Below, piece by piece: positions 12,973 to 23,400 of a stretch of DNA of 64,000 nucleotides (within the stretch, counting starts at the first letter, position 1; every line of letters starts with the position of its first letter). The position numbers and the translations under genes were made by a program. Below the pieces are notes generated by a model that ran no database searches, was not told the DNA's origin, and worked only from the letters and a program-made list of their open reading frames with translations. This stretch comes from Phellopilus nigrolimitatus (taxonomy: Eukaryota; Basidiomycota; Agaricomycetes; Hymenochaetales; Hymenochaetaceae): NCBI GenBank assembly GCA_021029095.1, contig JAJOHG010000001.1:496001-560000 (forward strand), written 5' to 3'.

Positions 12973-13228
12973 TGCGAATTAGTTGCTCTGTCTGCCGTTC
13001 AGACGCAGGAATTTTCAAGACGGACAGCAGGAGAACGAGGCCAAGAAAGGAGTGGAGGAGGTTGGAAGAGAGGTATTGTATTCAATGGTGGGGATGGCAC
13101 AAGGCGTGCCAAAGTGGCGGTGACCGGCCTGGTTCCGAAGATATTTAAATTATCGGCATCCAACAACTGCGGTCTTCGCACGGACAGTGCGCAGCACCCT
13201 CAAACGACGTCGGCGACCTGACTTGTAT
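12973..13228. promoter_or_regulatory. Divergent promoter, PLC-like / PAP2
   Basis: 256 bases separate the start codons of two divergent genes, so the region must drive both. ATTTAAAT occurs near 13143-13150. No specific operator is recognised. Confidence 0.5.
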
Positions 13229-13921
13229 ATGATGGCAGACAAATCATCACGCTCGAAAGGTGTTTTGAGTAGATTTCTTCTCGAGAAGGTACGTGTTTAC
13301 AAAATGTGTGCACTGGGTTTTGTCATGCCGTTCTTACATGTCCTTCTCAAAGACGAACTTCATCGTCACAGGGCTGACTGCATGCTGTGTTCTGTATACT
13401 CGCTCGGCCGGGGTGGCCTACTTCGCCGCGGGGGCCGTAGCATGCTCGTTGTCCGTCAAAGTCGTCAAGCGCATCGTCCGTCAACCGCGTCCTCTGCATC
13501 TCACGCCCGGAAGACAGTCTTATGGGTGAGCAAGCTCCTTCAGCTATTGACATGTTATGTTTCGTATCGCCCGCATTTTTCTCCTTTTTCTTGCGACCAC
13601 AGCATGCCCAGCACACACTCCGCTACGATCACCCATTACGCCGTATATGTCCTGCTGGCGTGTACATGCCTTCCCGTCCACCCGTCTCTCCCTCAAGGTC
13701 AAATTTCAAGAGTTCTACCGCCGATAATCGTTATTCCATGGGCTATGGGAATTGTGCACTCGAGGATTTGGCTCGGTCGTCATACGTGGCTGCAATGCAT
13801 TGCTGGGTCTGTTTATGGTGCAGCATTCGCAGTTGGTTGGTTCAGCCTTTGGACCAACGGAGTGGATAAGGTCGGCCAGATCGTCGAAGGACAATTTAAC
13901 CGGCTGCTTACTGGCTTATGA
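13229..13921 (+). CDS. PAP2-family lipid phosphatase
   Basis: Three exons: 13229-13288, 13353-13525 and 13603-13921, giving 183 residues. The three PAP2 phosphatase motifs appear in order: KVVKRIVRQPRP (K-x6-RP), MPSTHSATITHY (PSxH) and SRIWLGRHTWLQ (SR-x5-H). The His of motif 2 and the His of motif 3 are the family's catalytic residues. Several hydrophobic stretches between the motifs suggest a membrane enzyme, probably of the ER, that removes phosphate from a lipid phosphate or diphosphate. The small size resembles dolichyl-diphosphatase-like or uncharacterised fungal PAP2 proteins; substrate not decided. The start has two consecutive Met codons. Confidence 0.82.
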   Translation: MMADKSSRSKGVLSRFLLEKVRVYKMCALGFVMPFLHVLLKDELHRHRADCMLCSVYSLGRGGLLRRGGRSMLVVRQSRQAHRPSTASSASHARKTVLWVSKLLQLLTCYVSYRPHFSPFSCDHSMPSTHSATITHYAVYVLLACTCLPVHPSLPQGQISRVLPPIIVIPWAMGIVHSRIWLGRHTWLQCIAGSVYGAAFAVGWFSLWTNGVDKVGQIVEGQFNRLLTGL

Positions 13922-14024
13922 AACTCTGGCGGTTTGTATTTATTTCACGCTTGCCTCATTGAAGTTATTTTTCAATCGGTTCCCCCGCAATACAACAACA
14001 TTATTTGCCTATGTGCTGTCAATA

Positions 14025-14540
14025 TCACAGCTTCACAGTTAACTCTCCATCCTCTTTATACTTCTCAACCCACCCCTTGATCCCTCCCTCAAGATACAAA
14101 GCTTTACTAGTATGGATGTCCTTCTCGTCGAGTGCATCCTGGTAGTATGCCGCTACCTTCCGGCCGCGCGACGTCGCCGAACCGCACGACTGGCAGTGAA
14201 AGATTACGAGAGGGATATGCGAGAGCACAGAGACGGCGCCGGCACGGGTTGCGTAAAATGAATGTGCGGGGAGGTTGAGCGCCCCTGGGATGGCATAATT
14301 CTGTTGTGGTGTATATACTAGGTTAGATATATGCGCCAATTGTCGAAAAAAACAGACCTCGAAATCCGTTCGCCTCACGTCGATGACGATGTAATCCTTT
14401 CCGGGAGCTTTTGTCCCGGCTTTGATGAAGTGCGCGACCTCCTCCGCTGAGATGCCATCAGGAGAACTAATTTGATTGGGGAGGCCTGCTGACCATGAAG
14501 GTGCAGAGGGAGGCACAATCGTGTTCTGTTCTAAAGACAT
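14025..14540 (-). CDS. Rhodanese / Cdc25-like domain protein
   Basis: Two exons: 14358-14540 and 14025-14300, giving 152 residues. The fold signature runs from ISAEEVAHFIKAG through DYIVIDVRRTDFE and YAIPGALNLPAHSFY to LYLEGGIKGWVEKY. This matches single-domain rhodanese proteins related to yeast Ych1 and Acr2 (Cdc25/arsenate reductase branch). The active-site loop reads HCQSCGSATSRGRK. The expected catalytic Cys follows His, but the loop to the Arg is longer than the usual HCx5R. The intron carries no stop, so an unspliced reading would look open. Function, thiosulfate sulfurtransferase or phosphatase-like, cannot be settled from sequence. Confidence 0.82.
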   Translation of the reverse strand: MSLEQNTIVPPSAPSWSAGLPNQISSPDGISAEEVAHFIKAGTKAPGKDYIVIDVRRTDFEVCFFRQLAHISNLVYTPQQNYAIPGALNLPAHSFYATRAGAVSVLSHIPLVIFHCQSCGSATSRGRKVAAYYQDALDEKDIHTSKALYLEGGIKGWVEKYKEDGELTVKL

Positions 14541-14728
14541 CGGGTGTGACTATCAATGTTGGACGAAGGAAGAGCGAACGAAGGCAGCATCTGTGCCATC
14601 TCCGCACCAATTGTTCATCATTTGAATACACTGCTGGGAGCTCGCATCCACAGCAAAAGTAGACATCCGAAAGTAACTATAATACAGTATATATAAAAAA
14701 TATAGCGCGGGCTAAGGATAAAATGAAG

Positions 14729-16457
14729 TCAGGCTAGAGCACCGGCAGATTCGATGAGGCACGTCTCCTCCAGCCCGTCTTCCAGTCCAGCGAGGCTCGA
14801 CTGGCTGTGGTGCCGCTCAAATTTCCGCTTGGCGCGCGACACCTCCCTCGAGTCGATCTCCACCGTTACAACACTCTGGTTTGCTGTCCTGCTCGCACCG
14901 AAAAGCAAGCCTCGTTCCTCAGCAGGGACTGCATCCCTCTCGTCCGCAGTAGCTGTATGCTTCTTTTTCGATGGGCTACTTTCTTGGCTTGAGTAATGCG
15001 AAGCTGCTTGACGCCGCTTGCTCGGTGATGAGGGTGGCTGGATTGTAGCAAGGTTCGGAGATTTAGAATCCGAGAGCGAAGATGATCCGAGAGGTGGTAT
15101 ATTCTCTTCGCCTTCGCCGATCCGTCGTCCCTTCTTTCCACCTGATAAACATGCTATTAGACAAGTACTCAATCTAAAAGTCAGGCCGAAAACTGACCTT
15201 TTGCTGCTGTTGCCACCTTCGTTACTGCATTCTCTTTCGAAGCTTTGAAAATGTCGTTCTCGATGTTGTCGAGGGTGGTTTGCACCTCCCAATCTGCAGG
15301 ACGCAATTTCTTCCAGTCATCAAGGACTCGTTCAACCCAAGCATCTGTGTCACATTCAATATGGTAGTCGATTATACCATCCCACTCGCTCGACGGAGGT
15401 GTCTTGTTTACAAATATCACTTTCCCCTTCATCGCATTTTTGGATGACGTTGCTTTAGGAGAGCTTGAGGAAGACGGCGCGTTGACCGGAGCAGTAGCAT
15501 GCACAACTTTCGCAAACTCCTTCACGAGCTTCTTAAGTCCATGCACTTTGAGGGAGGTACCCATGATTATCAAGAATTCAGGCTTGCGTGACATGTCGGA
15601 CGACTGTATGCTTCCGATGTCATCACCCAGCGGGTGCGGTTCGTCATAGAGCACAATAGCCGGTCGCAGTTTCCCTACTTTAAGAGCCCGAGCCGAACGA
15701 GCCACACGAGCTTCCGCTATGAAACAGCGATTAGTTTAAGGATCAAAACGCGTACAGATAAGGTACTTACAGCGTGAAGCACAGTCCGGACAGTCCGGAG
15801 CGGCGCCATCAAGGAAATTGCTTGTGTACTCATCCGTAAATGGATAATTCGCTGAACAAAAGGTGCACCGAACGCGTCGTATGTCCCCGTGAAGCTGCAC
15901 ATTCTTCACGTCTTTCAGCTTAATCTTCGCCTTCCCCTTCCCACTGTTCTTTGCCTCCTCACTCGCGCTTCCCAGGAGTCCAACTCGCTCCTCTAACCCA
16001 TCGATGTTTTGAGTGTAAGATCGCAGGAGCTTGCCCTTCGTGTCAAGTGTCTTAATGAAATGGTGTGTGGGAGATGGAGAGACGGCGTCGACTGATTGCT
16101 TCATCTTAGAGATGAACGTATAGAAGACTGCGGTCGACATTGGATCGCGAAAAAGAGAAGCATCGAAAAGGTCTCGGCCTTTGAGGACAACATCGGGGTA
16201 TTGTTGCTTCACTAGGTTGTAAAGTCCGTCGGACGACCGGAAATCCTATTGAAAGAAATGAAGAAGGATGAAATGAGCAGGGCAGTATACAGAAACAACA
16301 ACAGCGGACGAACGGGAATGCCACACGAGCAAGAAATGCCCGCCCCAGTCACGACCACAATTTTCTTGCTCTTTGCTACACCAAGAGATAAGTTGGTAAC
16401 CACGCGTCGCGTTGTCGCATCTGTTGACGATCCCGAGAGAGAAATAGTTATCGCCAT
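14729..16457 (-). CDS. Sirtuin NAD-dependent deacetylase, Hst3/Hst4 type
   Basis: Four exons: 16314-16457, 15771-16245, 15198-15716 and 14729-15141, giving 516 residues. The NAD-binding motif VVVTGAGISCSCGIPDFRS is split by the first intron. YTQNIDGLE and the catalytic His in QLHGDIRRVRC follow. The zinc site is CTFC...CPDC. GKLRPAIVLYDEPHP and IIMGTSLKVHG fit the Hst3/Hst4 branch, which in yeasts removes acetyl from histone H3 K56 after replication. The C-terminal region after about residue 370 is charged and Ser-rich with basic patches (SPSKRRQ, SPSKKKH), possibly nuclear localisation signals. Role in this fungus is inferred from the family. Confidence 0.88.
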
Positions 16458-16666
16458 CCTTCGATGGCAGAAGTGAGGGCACGCAAGGACGTTGGTTGAA
16501 GTTGAAAGGAAAATGCGGCCGTGACGCCGATCCTTCAACCAAACCGGCTCAACCAAACAAGCAACAACGCGTTCGTGTCTTCACGTGAGGTTGTTTTCTT
16601 TCTTCTGCACTGCCACTTCGTGCTTAAGCCTTACGGTCACTGAACAAAACTAAACGGCAGAGTTAT

Positions 16667-17310
16667 ATGGAAACAATAGATACAGCTCAGTCTTCGCCAA
16701 CTTATACCGCATTTTTCTATGGGACTTTGATGCACCCTGAGATTCTCCTGCAAGATAATTGATAACGATGGGCTGCATCTCGAGATTGCTCCAGCCACTC
16801 TACGTGTAAGTGGTCTTTCAGTATATCTGGGGTATAAGTTAATCGTATGCTTTGAAGTACTACGTCAGGCACCAGGTTCAAGGGGCATCCTTCCCCGCAA
16901 TCATTTCTTATGAGCAAAGCAAGCTCTTCCTGAAGACAGATATCCCAGAGGAGCGCTGCTGTGTGAATGGCATCGTAGCCCGCGGCTTAAGTCTCCACGA
17001 TATGCGTCAGATCGGGTCTTTCGAAGGCAATGTTCGTATCAAATTCGGGCGAATTGCCATCGTCATCTATTGACTACATCTGCTTGATACTTAGTATTAA
17101 AGTCGAGACTTCATCTCGATGAAGAACGTTCTCGAGGGGACATTCCTTGATGACTTAAAAACCTTCCAAGAGACGACGGTCCTGAAAGACTCTACTGCAC
17201 CCGTCTTCCGGGTTCTGACATACATTTGGGACTATCCAATCAAAGACCTGTCTCCTGAACTCTGGTCCTTCGATACGTTTTTGAAAGAAAAACTAAAAAT
17301 GTGGCTGTAA
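16667..17310 (+). pseudogene. AIG2-like / gamma-glutamylcyclotransferase-like gene, broken
   Basis: The start (ATG at 16667) gives a good family N-terminus: TAFFYGTLMHPEILL, with the YGTL substrate loop. The frame then hits TGA after four residues. Shifting one base restores DNDGLHLEIAPATLR. After an intron (GTAAGT to AAG), VQGASFPAIISYEQSKLF and EERCCVNGIVARGLS continue the fold. The region around 17030-17120 does not read through. The final block (KDLSPELWSFDTFLKEKLKMW) again matches the family end. At least one indel and a damaged middle suggest a decaying gene, though the first shift alone could be a sequence error. Confidence 0.6.
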
Positions 17311-17460
17311 CTGACAATGATTGTACAAGTACTAGTCATCTGCAATACTTATTCAAAGTTTGTTTCATACATAAAGAGAGAAAAATGGGTTTTGAAATAC
17401 AAGTGGATACATCAAAGCAATAAAAATATTAAGAAACATAAAAGCAGGAGACCAGTTTTC

Positions 17461-18197
17461 TCATCGAACGTCTGCCTCTTCGGTTTCTTCATTAACGCGT
17501 ACCACTTTCACCCATTCACGATACTTGAAGTTCCCTTGCCGGTCAGTAAACGGACCCTTCAATAGGCGGTCGATCTAAAACAACAGATGTATAAGGTGAA
17601 GTACGTCCAGTAAAGAAGACAACAGCGCGTACCTCTTCCTCACTCATCCGATCACCCATTTCGCCAAGCCACTTTCGCACCTCATCGACCTTTACCGTCC
17701 CCGTGTCGTTCTCGTCGAAGCATTCGAACGCTTCCACAAGCTCAGCCTCGCTGTCGAATTCGAATAAACGTTCGCCCATCATTGTTAAGAACATGGGGAA
17801 GTTGACGCCTCTGTCAGGCATACTGTCATCCTCTTCAGATGCGGATGGTCCTCGAAAGTGGTTGCCTGGACGTGCGCTCAGCAAGCTATCCAGCATCGTG
17901 GGTGTAGGTGTCAATCCTACGTATAGCACGCAGACAATCGTCATAAAAAGATTTTAACCTCAGGAGGCTATGAGGCTTACCCAAGTTTGAGAAGACAGCT
18001 TTCAGATCCTTCTCGCTCACAATGCCGTCTCCGTCCTGGTCGATAAGTGAAAATGCCTCTTTGAACTGCTGGATCTGCGGGGCCTGGAAGAGTTGAAAAG
18101 CCCCTGACGGTTCCCTTCGTGCGCGCGACTTCTGACCTCTTGTCATACCTGGCGGAATAGAATTTGGTGCTAAACTAGACGGATAGCGAGGTGGCAT
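17461..18197 (-). CDS. Myosin regulatory light chain (EF-hand)
   Basis: Three exons: 17981-18197, 17633-17916 and 17461-17574, giving 204 residues. EF-hand 1 has a complete loop, DQDGDGIVSEKD. Later EF-hands are degenerate (DENDTGTVKVDE; DRQGNFKYREW). One calcium site in the first EF-hand with weak later ones is typical of myosin regulatory light chains, such as fission yeast Rlc1. Residues RARREPSGAF before the first EF-hand resemble the phosphorylatable N-terminal tail. The protein should bind the IQ motif of type II myosin and act in cytokinesis. Calmodulin is unlikely because of the length and the missing loops. Confidence 0.82.
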
Positions 18198-18525
18198 TTC
18201 GATACGTATGCCTCGTTATAAGACGATGTCAATCTAGCTCAGATAGTGGTGAAGATGTCGTAGTCGCGGTCACGATAAGAGACCACGACGCGATCACGTG
18301 TCAACCCTGGCGAACACAAAAACACTTCGAACTTAATCGAAGTCCCTCAGACTTCCAGGAGAACTCGAGAAATAATATATAGTCTATATATCTTGCTAAT
18401 TTCTTGTTTCAAATCCATAAAAACAATACAGGTCGTGTGCCTCTTTTATCGTGGTAGTACAACACGCCTTCCTCTGAAGTCTTCTTAAATCGCCCAAGAG
18501 AAAAAATAAAATGCGAGGATGATCG
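18198..18525. other. Intergenic region
   Basis: 328 bases between tandem minus-strand genes: promoter of the light-chain gene and 3' flank of the RanGAP gene. TATATAGTCTATATA lies near 18377-18391. No gene seen. Confidence 0.4.
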
Positions 18526-19768
18526 TTAAGCGTCGAGTGACGTTTTCGCCAGAAGATCGGCCTAGATCATCGGCCTCTTCATCGTCCTTCACCACGGGCT
18601 CCTTTTTCTCTTCAACCTCTTCCTCCTCCTCCGCCTCCTTCTCTTCCTCCTCGCTCTCCTCCTCCTCTTCATAGTCTTCCATATCATCGAGTTCACCCAG
18701 CGCATCCTCGTGGTCGTGCACCGCCTAGCGCAGCCCTAATATCCTGGATGCATTGGTCTTCTGGATCAGCACGATTTGCATTGATTTCCACTGTAGTCAG
18801 CTGGACGCCGTGATCGTGGATCGCCTTTGCCAAAATCGTCAGCGAACGGTAGTCGAGCTCATTCAACTCAAGCTTCATGGTCTCGAGCTTCGGATTTGAG
18901 CCATTGCTTAAAGATAGCGCGAGTGCTATACCAGCGCGTCCACCAAGTAGACACTCCGAAAGGTTGAGCGTCTTGAGCTCTGGCCATGAATGTAATGCTT
19001 TTGCGAGAGCACGAGTCCCTGACCCCTTCGCACAATTGTCCTGCAAATCCAGGCATTCCAAATTCGGATTGCTAGCAAGTCCAACAGCTAGCGCAGCGAT
19101 GCCGTCCATACGAATACCATTCTGCGGCATCTTCACCTCCACAAGGTTCCCGTGCGCAGCGAACGCCTCCGCGAAGAGCGGCGCTGAGTCGTCTTGCAAC
19201 CTGTTCCGCCCACAGATGACCGTTCGTAGATTTGAAGTCTTGCCTTCCGCCTTGCTGAGCTTCGCAGACTCAAGCAAGGCGTTGGCGATAACGGCACCAC
19301 CCGAGGGACCGAGACCATTGTTGTTCAGTTTGAGGATCTGGAATGACCGGTTTTGTGTAAGAAAGGGTACGATGGGATCCGCGGAACGGCCACCGAATGC
19401 ATTGTCGCTCAAGTCGAGTTCAATAAGAGAAGTATGATCTTTCAAAGAGTTGCAGATGGCAGAAAGTGCTTGTGGGATCTCTGTGATCAGACGTCCAGTG
19501 AAGACATCAGCGAAATCTGCGATCTGTGAGGTACAGAAGGTCAATTACAGCTTGCCTCGCAGGAGAAAGAGCAGACCTTCAGCATCTTCAGATCTTTTAG
19601 GACTTCCGCCAGTGCTTCACTTGCTTCAACACCGAGCGTGTTTCCGCCAAAATGAACCTCCTCTACATCCTTCGTTTCTCGCAGGGCCTTCAGATGTGGC
19701 TCGATATCGGCACGAGTGTTGAGCTTCAGACCTTGGCCATGAATAGAAAAGGAGCGGAGATTAACCAT
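18526..19768 (-). CDS. rna1: Ran GTPase-activating protein, with two frame shifts
   Basis: Exon 1 is 19577-19768 and exon 2 starts at 19524. The product is a leucine-rich-repeat RanGAP: IHGQGLKLNT, HFGGNTLGVEASEAL, LIELDLSDNAFGGRS, CGRNRLQDDSAP, LDLQDNCAKGSG, LNLSECLLGGRAG, then an acidic tail (DDMEDYEEEEESEEEE). It should stimulate Ran GTP hydrolysis in the cytoplasm and so drive nuclear transport. The frame breaks near 18727 (between RAALG and VHDHEDALGELDD) and again near 18570 (between EADDL and LAKTSLDA). At both places one extra G follows CTAG. Without correction the protein stops before the acidic tail. Because RanGAP is essential, I take these as assembly errors rather than decay. Stop TAA is at 18526-18528. 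Confidence 0.85.
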
Positions 19769-19967
19769 GATGATAATAAAAAGAGGTATTCAGAGGTTCC
19801 AGGTATAAGTAGAAGGTCGGGAAAGGAGGTAGTGGTCAAAGGGTGGTGTATGCGCAAGTCGCGTGCAATGTTCGAACTTGCCGGAAATATTTGACGCAAG
19901 CTGTTTACGTAAACATTACCTTTTAGGAAGAAAAATAGAGTTCTACTCATCCACAGGAATTCTACTT

Positions 19968-21630
19968 CTACGTCCACCTAATAAGAGGAGAGTCAACAGG
20001 CCCTAGCCAGAAAGGTTTCAGAGTCTCTGGCAAGTTGAGTCCCACAACCTTTCCAGCATCGTCAAAGCGCGTTCCATTTTCCAACAAAGCAACCAACAGC
20101 CGTGGGACGGCGGCAGCGGTGCCGTTCAAAGTGTGCGCAAATGGTATCGCAACGTCTACAGGAGTAGAGGGTGACAAGATTGAAGGAGACGCCTGTTCGG
20201 CCAAGGATGTCCGCCTGTACCGAATGTGCAAGCGTCGTGCTTGATAGTCGGTGCAATTTGAAGTCGAGGATATTTCACCCCAACTTCCTCTACCAGGCAT
20301 CCATGCCTCGATATCATGCTTCCTATACGCGCTAGCACCAAGTTCTTCCGTGGGCATATCGAGTACCCTATAAGCATCGACATCAGTAATCAGGTAAAAC
20401 AGGAAGTAAAATAGCTCTGTGACCTCATAGTCAAATCGAGTCCGTTAAGAATATCGACTTGGAGGTTCATCATTTCCTCCATCATTCCTTCACTCTTCTC
20501 TTGCGCGCAGACCACAAATAACTCGAGCTTGGTAAATTGGTGTACGCGATACAATCCTCTGGTATCAGCGCCTCGCGCGCCGGCCTCCGAGCGAAAGGCT
20601 CGTCCAAACCCCACAAACTTCAAAGGAAGCTCTTTTTCTTGATAAATCTTGTTCGCAAACATTCCTGCTAGAGGAATCTCCGCCGTGCCGCTCAGGACCA
20701 GTTCGGGCTGGGCGAGTGCTGTGCTCTGCAGATGGTACATTTGATGTACCGGCGGATCACCTTCATCCCTAGGCTGAAAGCCGCACCTCATTGCAATATC
20801 TGCCTTCACCACGTCCGGCGTCATCACCGGTTTGAATCCGTGTTTGACGGCCTTGCTCAACGCATACTGCGTCAAAGCCATCTCGAGCAACGCGCCCTCG
20901 TTCAGCAGATAGTACCAAGACGAGCCCGTGACAGTCGCAGCCGCTTCGAGGTCGATAAGGTTGAGAGTACGGCCGACGGAAACATGATCTCGCGACGAAG
21001 ATGCAGGCACGCATTCAGGTCCGTAGGTACCCATTATAATGGCAGCGTTCTCCGGACCAATAGGTACGTCGGGATGGGAGTCGTTTGGAATGGAGAGCGC
21101 CAGAGAATGCAATTCATCGTCGATATCTTCTAATATTTGCTGGAGTGACGAAATGTCTGCTTTGAGTGTCTTCGCCTCCTCTTTCGCAGCCTCCTTCGTG
21201 TCGCCTGTGCTGTCACGAATGCGATTACCGATGGTCGAGCGAGAGTGAATTTTGCTGTTCAGCTCTGAAGACAGGCGCTTATGCTCTTCGTACAAGCGTG
21301 CGACAGACTGCACCGCGCCAACAGGCATTGGTGATTTTCGGTTGAACGCATTGTGAGACTTGTACAGCGCGTTTTTCGATATCGCACGGTAGTCAAATCG
21401 GGGTTTGGGGAGTCCCGAAGAAGAGAAGACATGAGAGTGCCCGTTTTCACGCCGATTTAACGATGAGGAGAATGGACGTTTCAGGCAGCGCTTGTCTCAT
21501 ACACGAAATCAGTCAGTGGCTAGATATTGTTTGCCAGCTCACTCACAACTGCTCGTGAGGAACCAGCATCGAATATGCCATCGATGCTCGACCAATAACC
21601 GGGTGTTCGGCAGAATTTGGTGAACGACAT
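19968..21630 (-). CDS. Mitochondrial seryl-tRNA synthetase
   Basis: Three exons: 21547-21630, 20424-21490 and 19968-20367, giving 516 residues. Class II synthetase motifs are present: the coiled-coil tRNA-binding arm ([18 protein letters not shown] to [14 protein letters not shown]), motif 2 ([14 protein letters not shown], then [14 protein letters not shown]) and motif 3 ([20 protein letters not shown]). The first exon adds a basic, Ser/Phe-rich N-terminus ([13 protein letters not shown], then [13 protein letters not shown]) without acidic residues until Asp17, typical of a mitochondrial presequence. I chose this start because the spliced exon gives leftover-zero frame and an in-frame TGA blocks an unspliced upstream start. 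It charges mitochondrial tRNA-Ser. Confidence 0.9.
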
Positions 21631-21737
21631 CCCGGTCGAAGAATTGTTGTCGTCACGCCAAAATCGTCCTGAGAAACGCGAAATTTAGACCTCGGCCACG
21701 CGTAAACAGCCACCAACAACGCGTCTTCACTTCTCCC
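21631..21737. promoter_or_regulatory. Divergent promoter, SerRS / RFC
   Basis: Only 107 bases lie between the two start codons. Both promoters and both 5' UTRs must fit here. It contains ACGCG near 21699 and CAACAACGCGTC at 21713-21724; an ACGCGT MCB-like element (bound by MBF in yeasts) would suit an S-phase gene such as RFC, but the exact hexamer match is partial (ACGCGTC at 21718). Confidence 0.45.
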
Positions 21738-23188
21738 ATGATGTCTTTATCGAAAGGCAAGGCACCCGCGACAGAGATCCCTTATGAGCTTCCCTGGTAT
21801 GTCCGTTCACTCCCAGGCTTTGTATATTGGCTTATAATGTGCGTTTCAGGGTTGAGAAGTATCGACCACAACTCTTAGACGACATTGTCGGGAACTCAGA
21901 GACTATCGAGCGCCTCAAGGTCATCGCGCGGGATGGAAACTGCCCACACATTATCATCTCAGTAAGTGCACCTTCAAGTGATATATTACATGGCACTTGA
22001 GCTCGTGATATCATCAGGGGCTGCCAGGCATCGGAAAAACAACGAGCATCCATTGCCTTGCCCATCAACTACTTGGCGACGCGTACAAGGAGGGCGTGAT
22101 GGAGTTGAACGCGTCTGACGAAAGGTGCCATATGCGTCTTTCTTATATAGTCCCAAAGCTCATCCCAGACCAGAGGCATTGACGTCGTCCGGAACAAAAT
22201 CAAGTCCTTCGCACAAAAGAAGGTCACGCTCCCACCAGGGCGACACAAAATTGTAATTCTTGACGAGGCAGACAGGTAACCATCTTCCCACCTCTCCATA
22301 AAGCAATACATCTCATACATTTGATTTAGCATGACTGGTGGTGCTCAGCAAGCGCTTCGGAGAACAATGGAGATCTACTCAAATACCACACGCTTCGCGC
22401 TGGCGTGCAACATGTCCAACAAGATCATCGAACCCATACAGTCTCGTTGTGCAATTTTGCGGTATGCAAAGCTCCGTGATACCGAAATCCTTAAGCGGCT
22501 TTTGGAAATTTGTGAGGCGGAAAAGGTGCGAGCAACGCTGCGAGCCGGTGCAGGCACACTGACAGCGAGCCATGTACTCAGGTGCAATACAACGACGATG
22601 GGTTGACAGCACTGATCTTCACCTCAGAGGGCGACATGCGACAGGCCATCAACAATCTTCAGTCGACGCACTCAGGCTTCGGCTTCGTGTCCGGCGACAA
22701 CGTCTTCAAAGTGTGCGACCAGCCACACCCTATTCTGGTCCAGTCGATGATCAGGGCCTGCGTGAAGGGCGACATAAACTCGTCGATGGATAAGCTCACT
22801 GATCTTTGGGATCAGGGATATAGCGCCGTTGACATCGTGGTGACTATTTTCCGCGTGGTCAAGACTTTTGATGAGTGGGTATCTGCCCTTAAGTCGAAAT
22901 GGCTTTGTCTTGACGAAATTTGCACTTCTTCAGGCTTCCTGAATATACCAAGTTAGAGTATATTAAGGTGAGCCTCTAATGTCGTTGATACTTGTAGTTC
23001 TAACTTTGAAGTGTCAGGAAATCGGGTTTACACACATGCGGATCCTTGAAGGCGTAGGGACCCTTGTCCAACTCGGAGGTCTTGTCGCCCGTCTCTGCAA
23101 AATGGTACGATTCTTGACTTCGGTGGAGGGTATATCTGGCTAACTATGCGAATGACAGAACATGAACCCAGAACTTTTCAAACTGTGA
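21738..23188 (+). CDS. Replication factor C small subunit (Rfc4/human RFC2 type)
   Basis: Nine exons: 21738-21796, 21850-21961, 22018-22124, 22174-22275, 22330-22525, 22582-22874, 22934-22967, 23018-23104, 23159-23188. All junctions keep frame, giving 339 residues, the usual length. Walker A is [10 protein letters not shown] and Walker B is [26 protein letters not shown] and the SRC motif ([11 protein letters not shown]) follow. The C-terminal collar domain contains [15 protein letters not shown] and [13 protein letters not shown]. It is one subunit of the clamp loader that places PCNA on primed DNA. Similarity in NASDERGIDVVR and the collar favours the Rfc4/RFC2 branch over Rfc2, Rfc3 or Rfc5. 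Confidence 0.93.
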
Positions 23189-23400
23189 TTTCTGTTTATA
23201 TCTCGTTCAATCGTATTTGTTTGTATTACTGTTGTGCACCGTTTCGCTTGAATCAAAATCAAAAACGAACATGGTGTGATTACATTTGAGAAGACGCCTA
23301 CAACAAACCGCCTAAATCAGACCTTCTATTGTACAGATATCGAACAACATACATTACATACAGCGCACCATCATAATCACTATGCAGTACAGGTCGAGGT

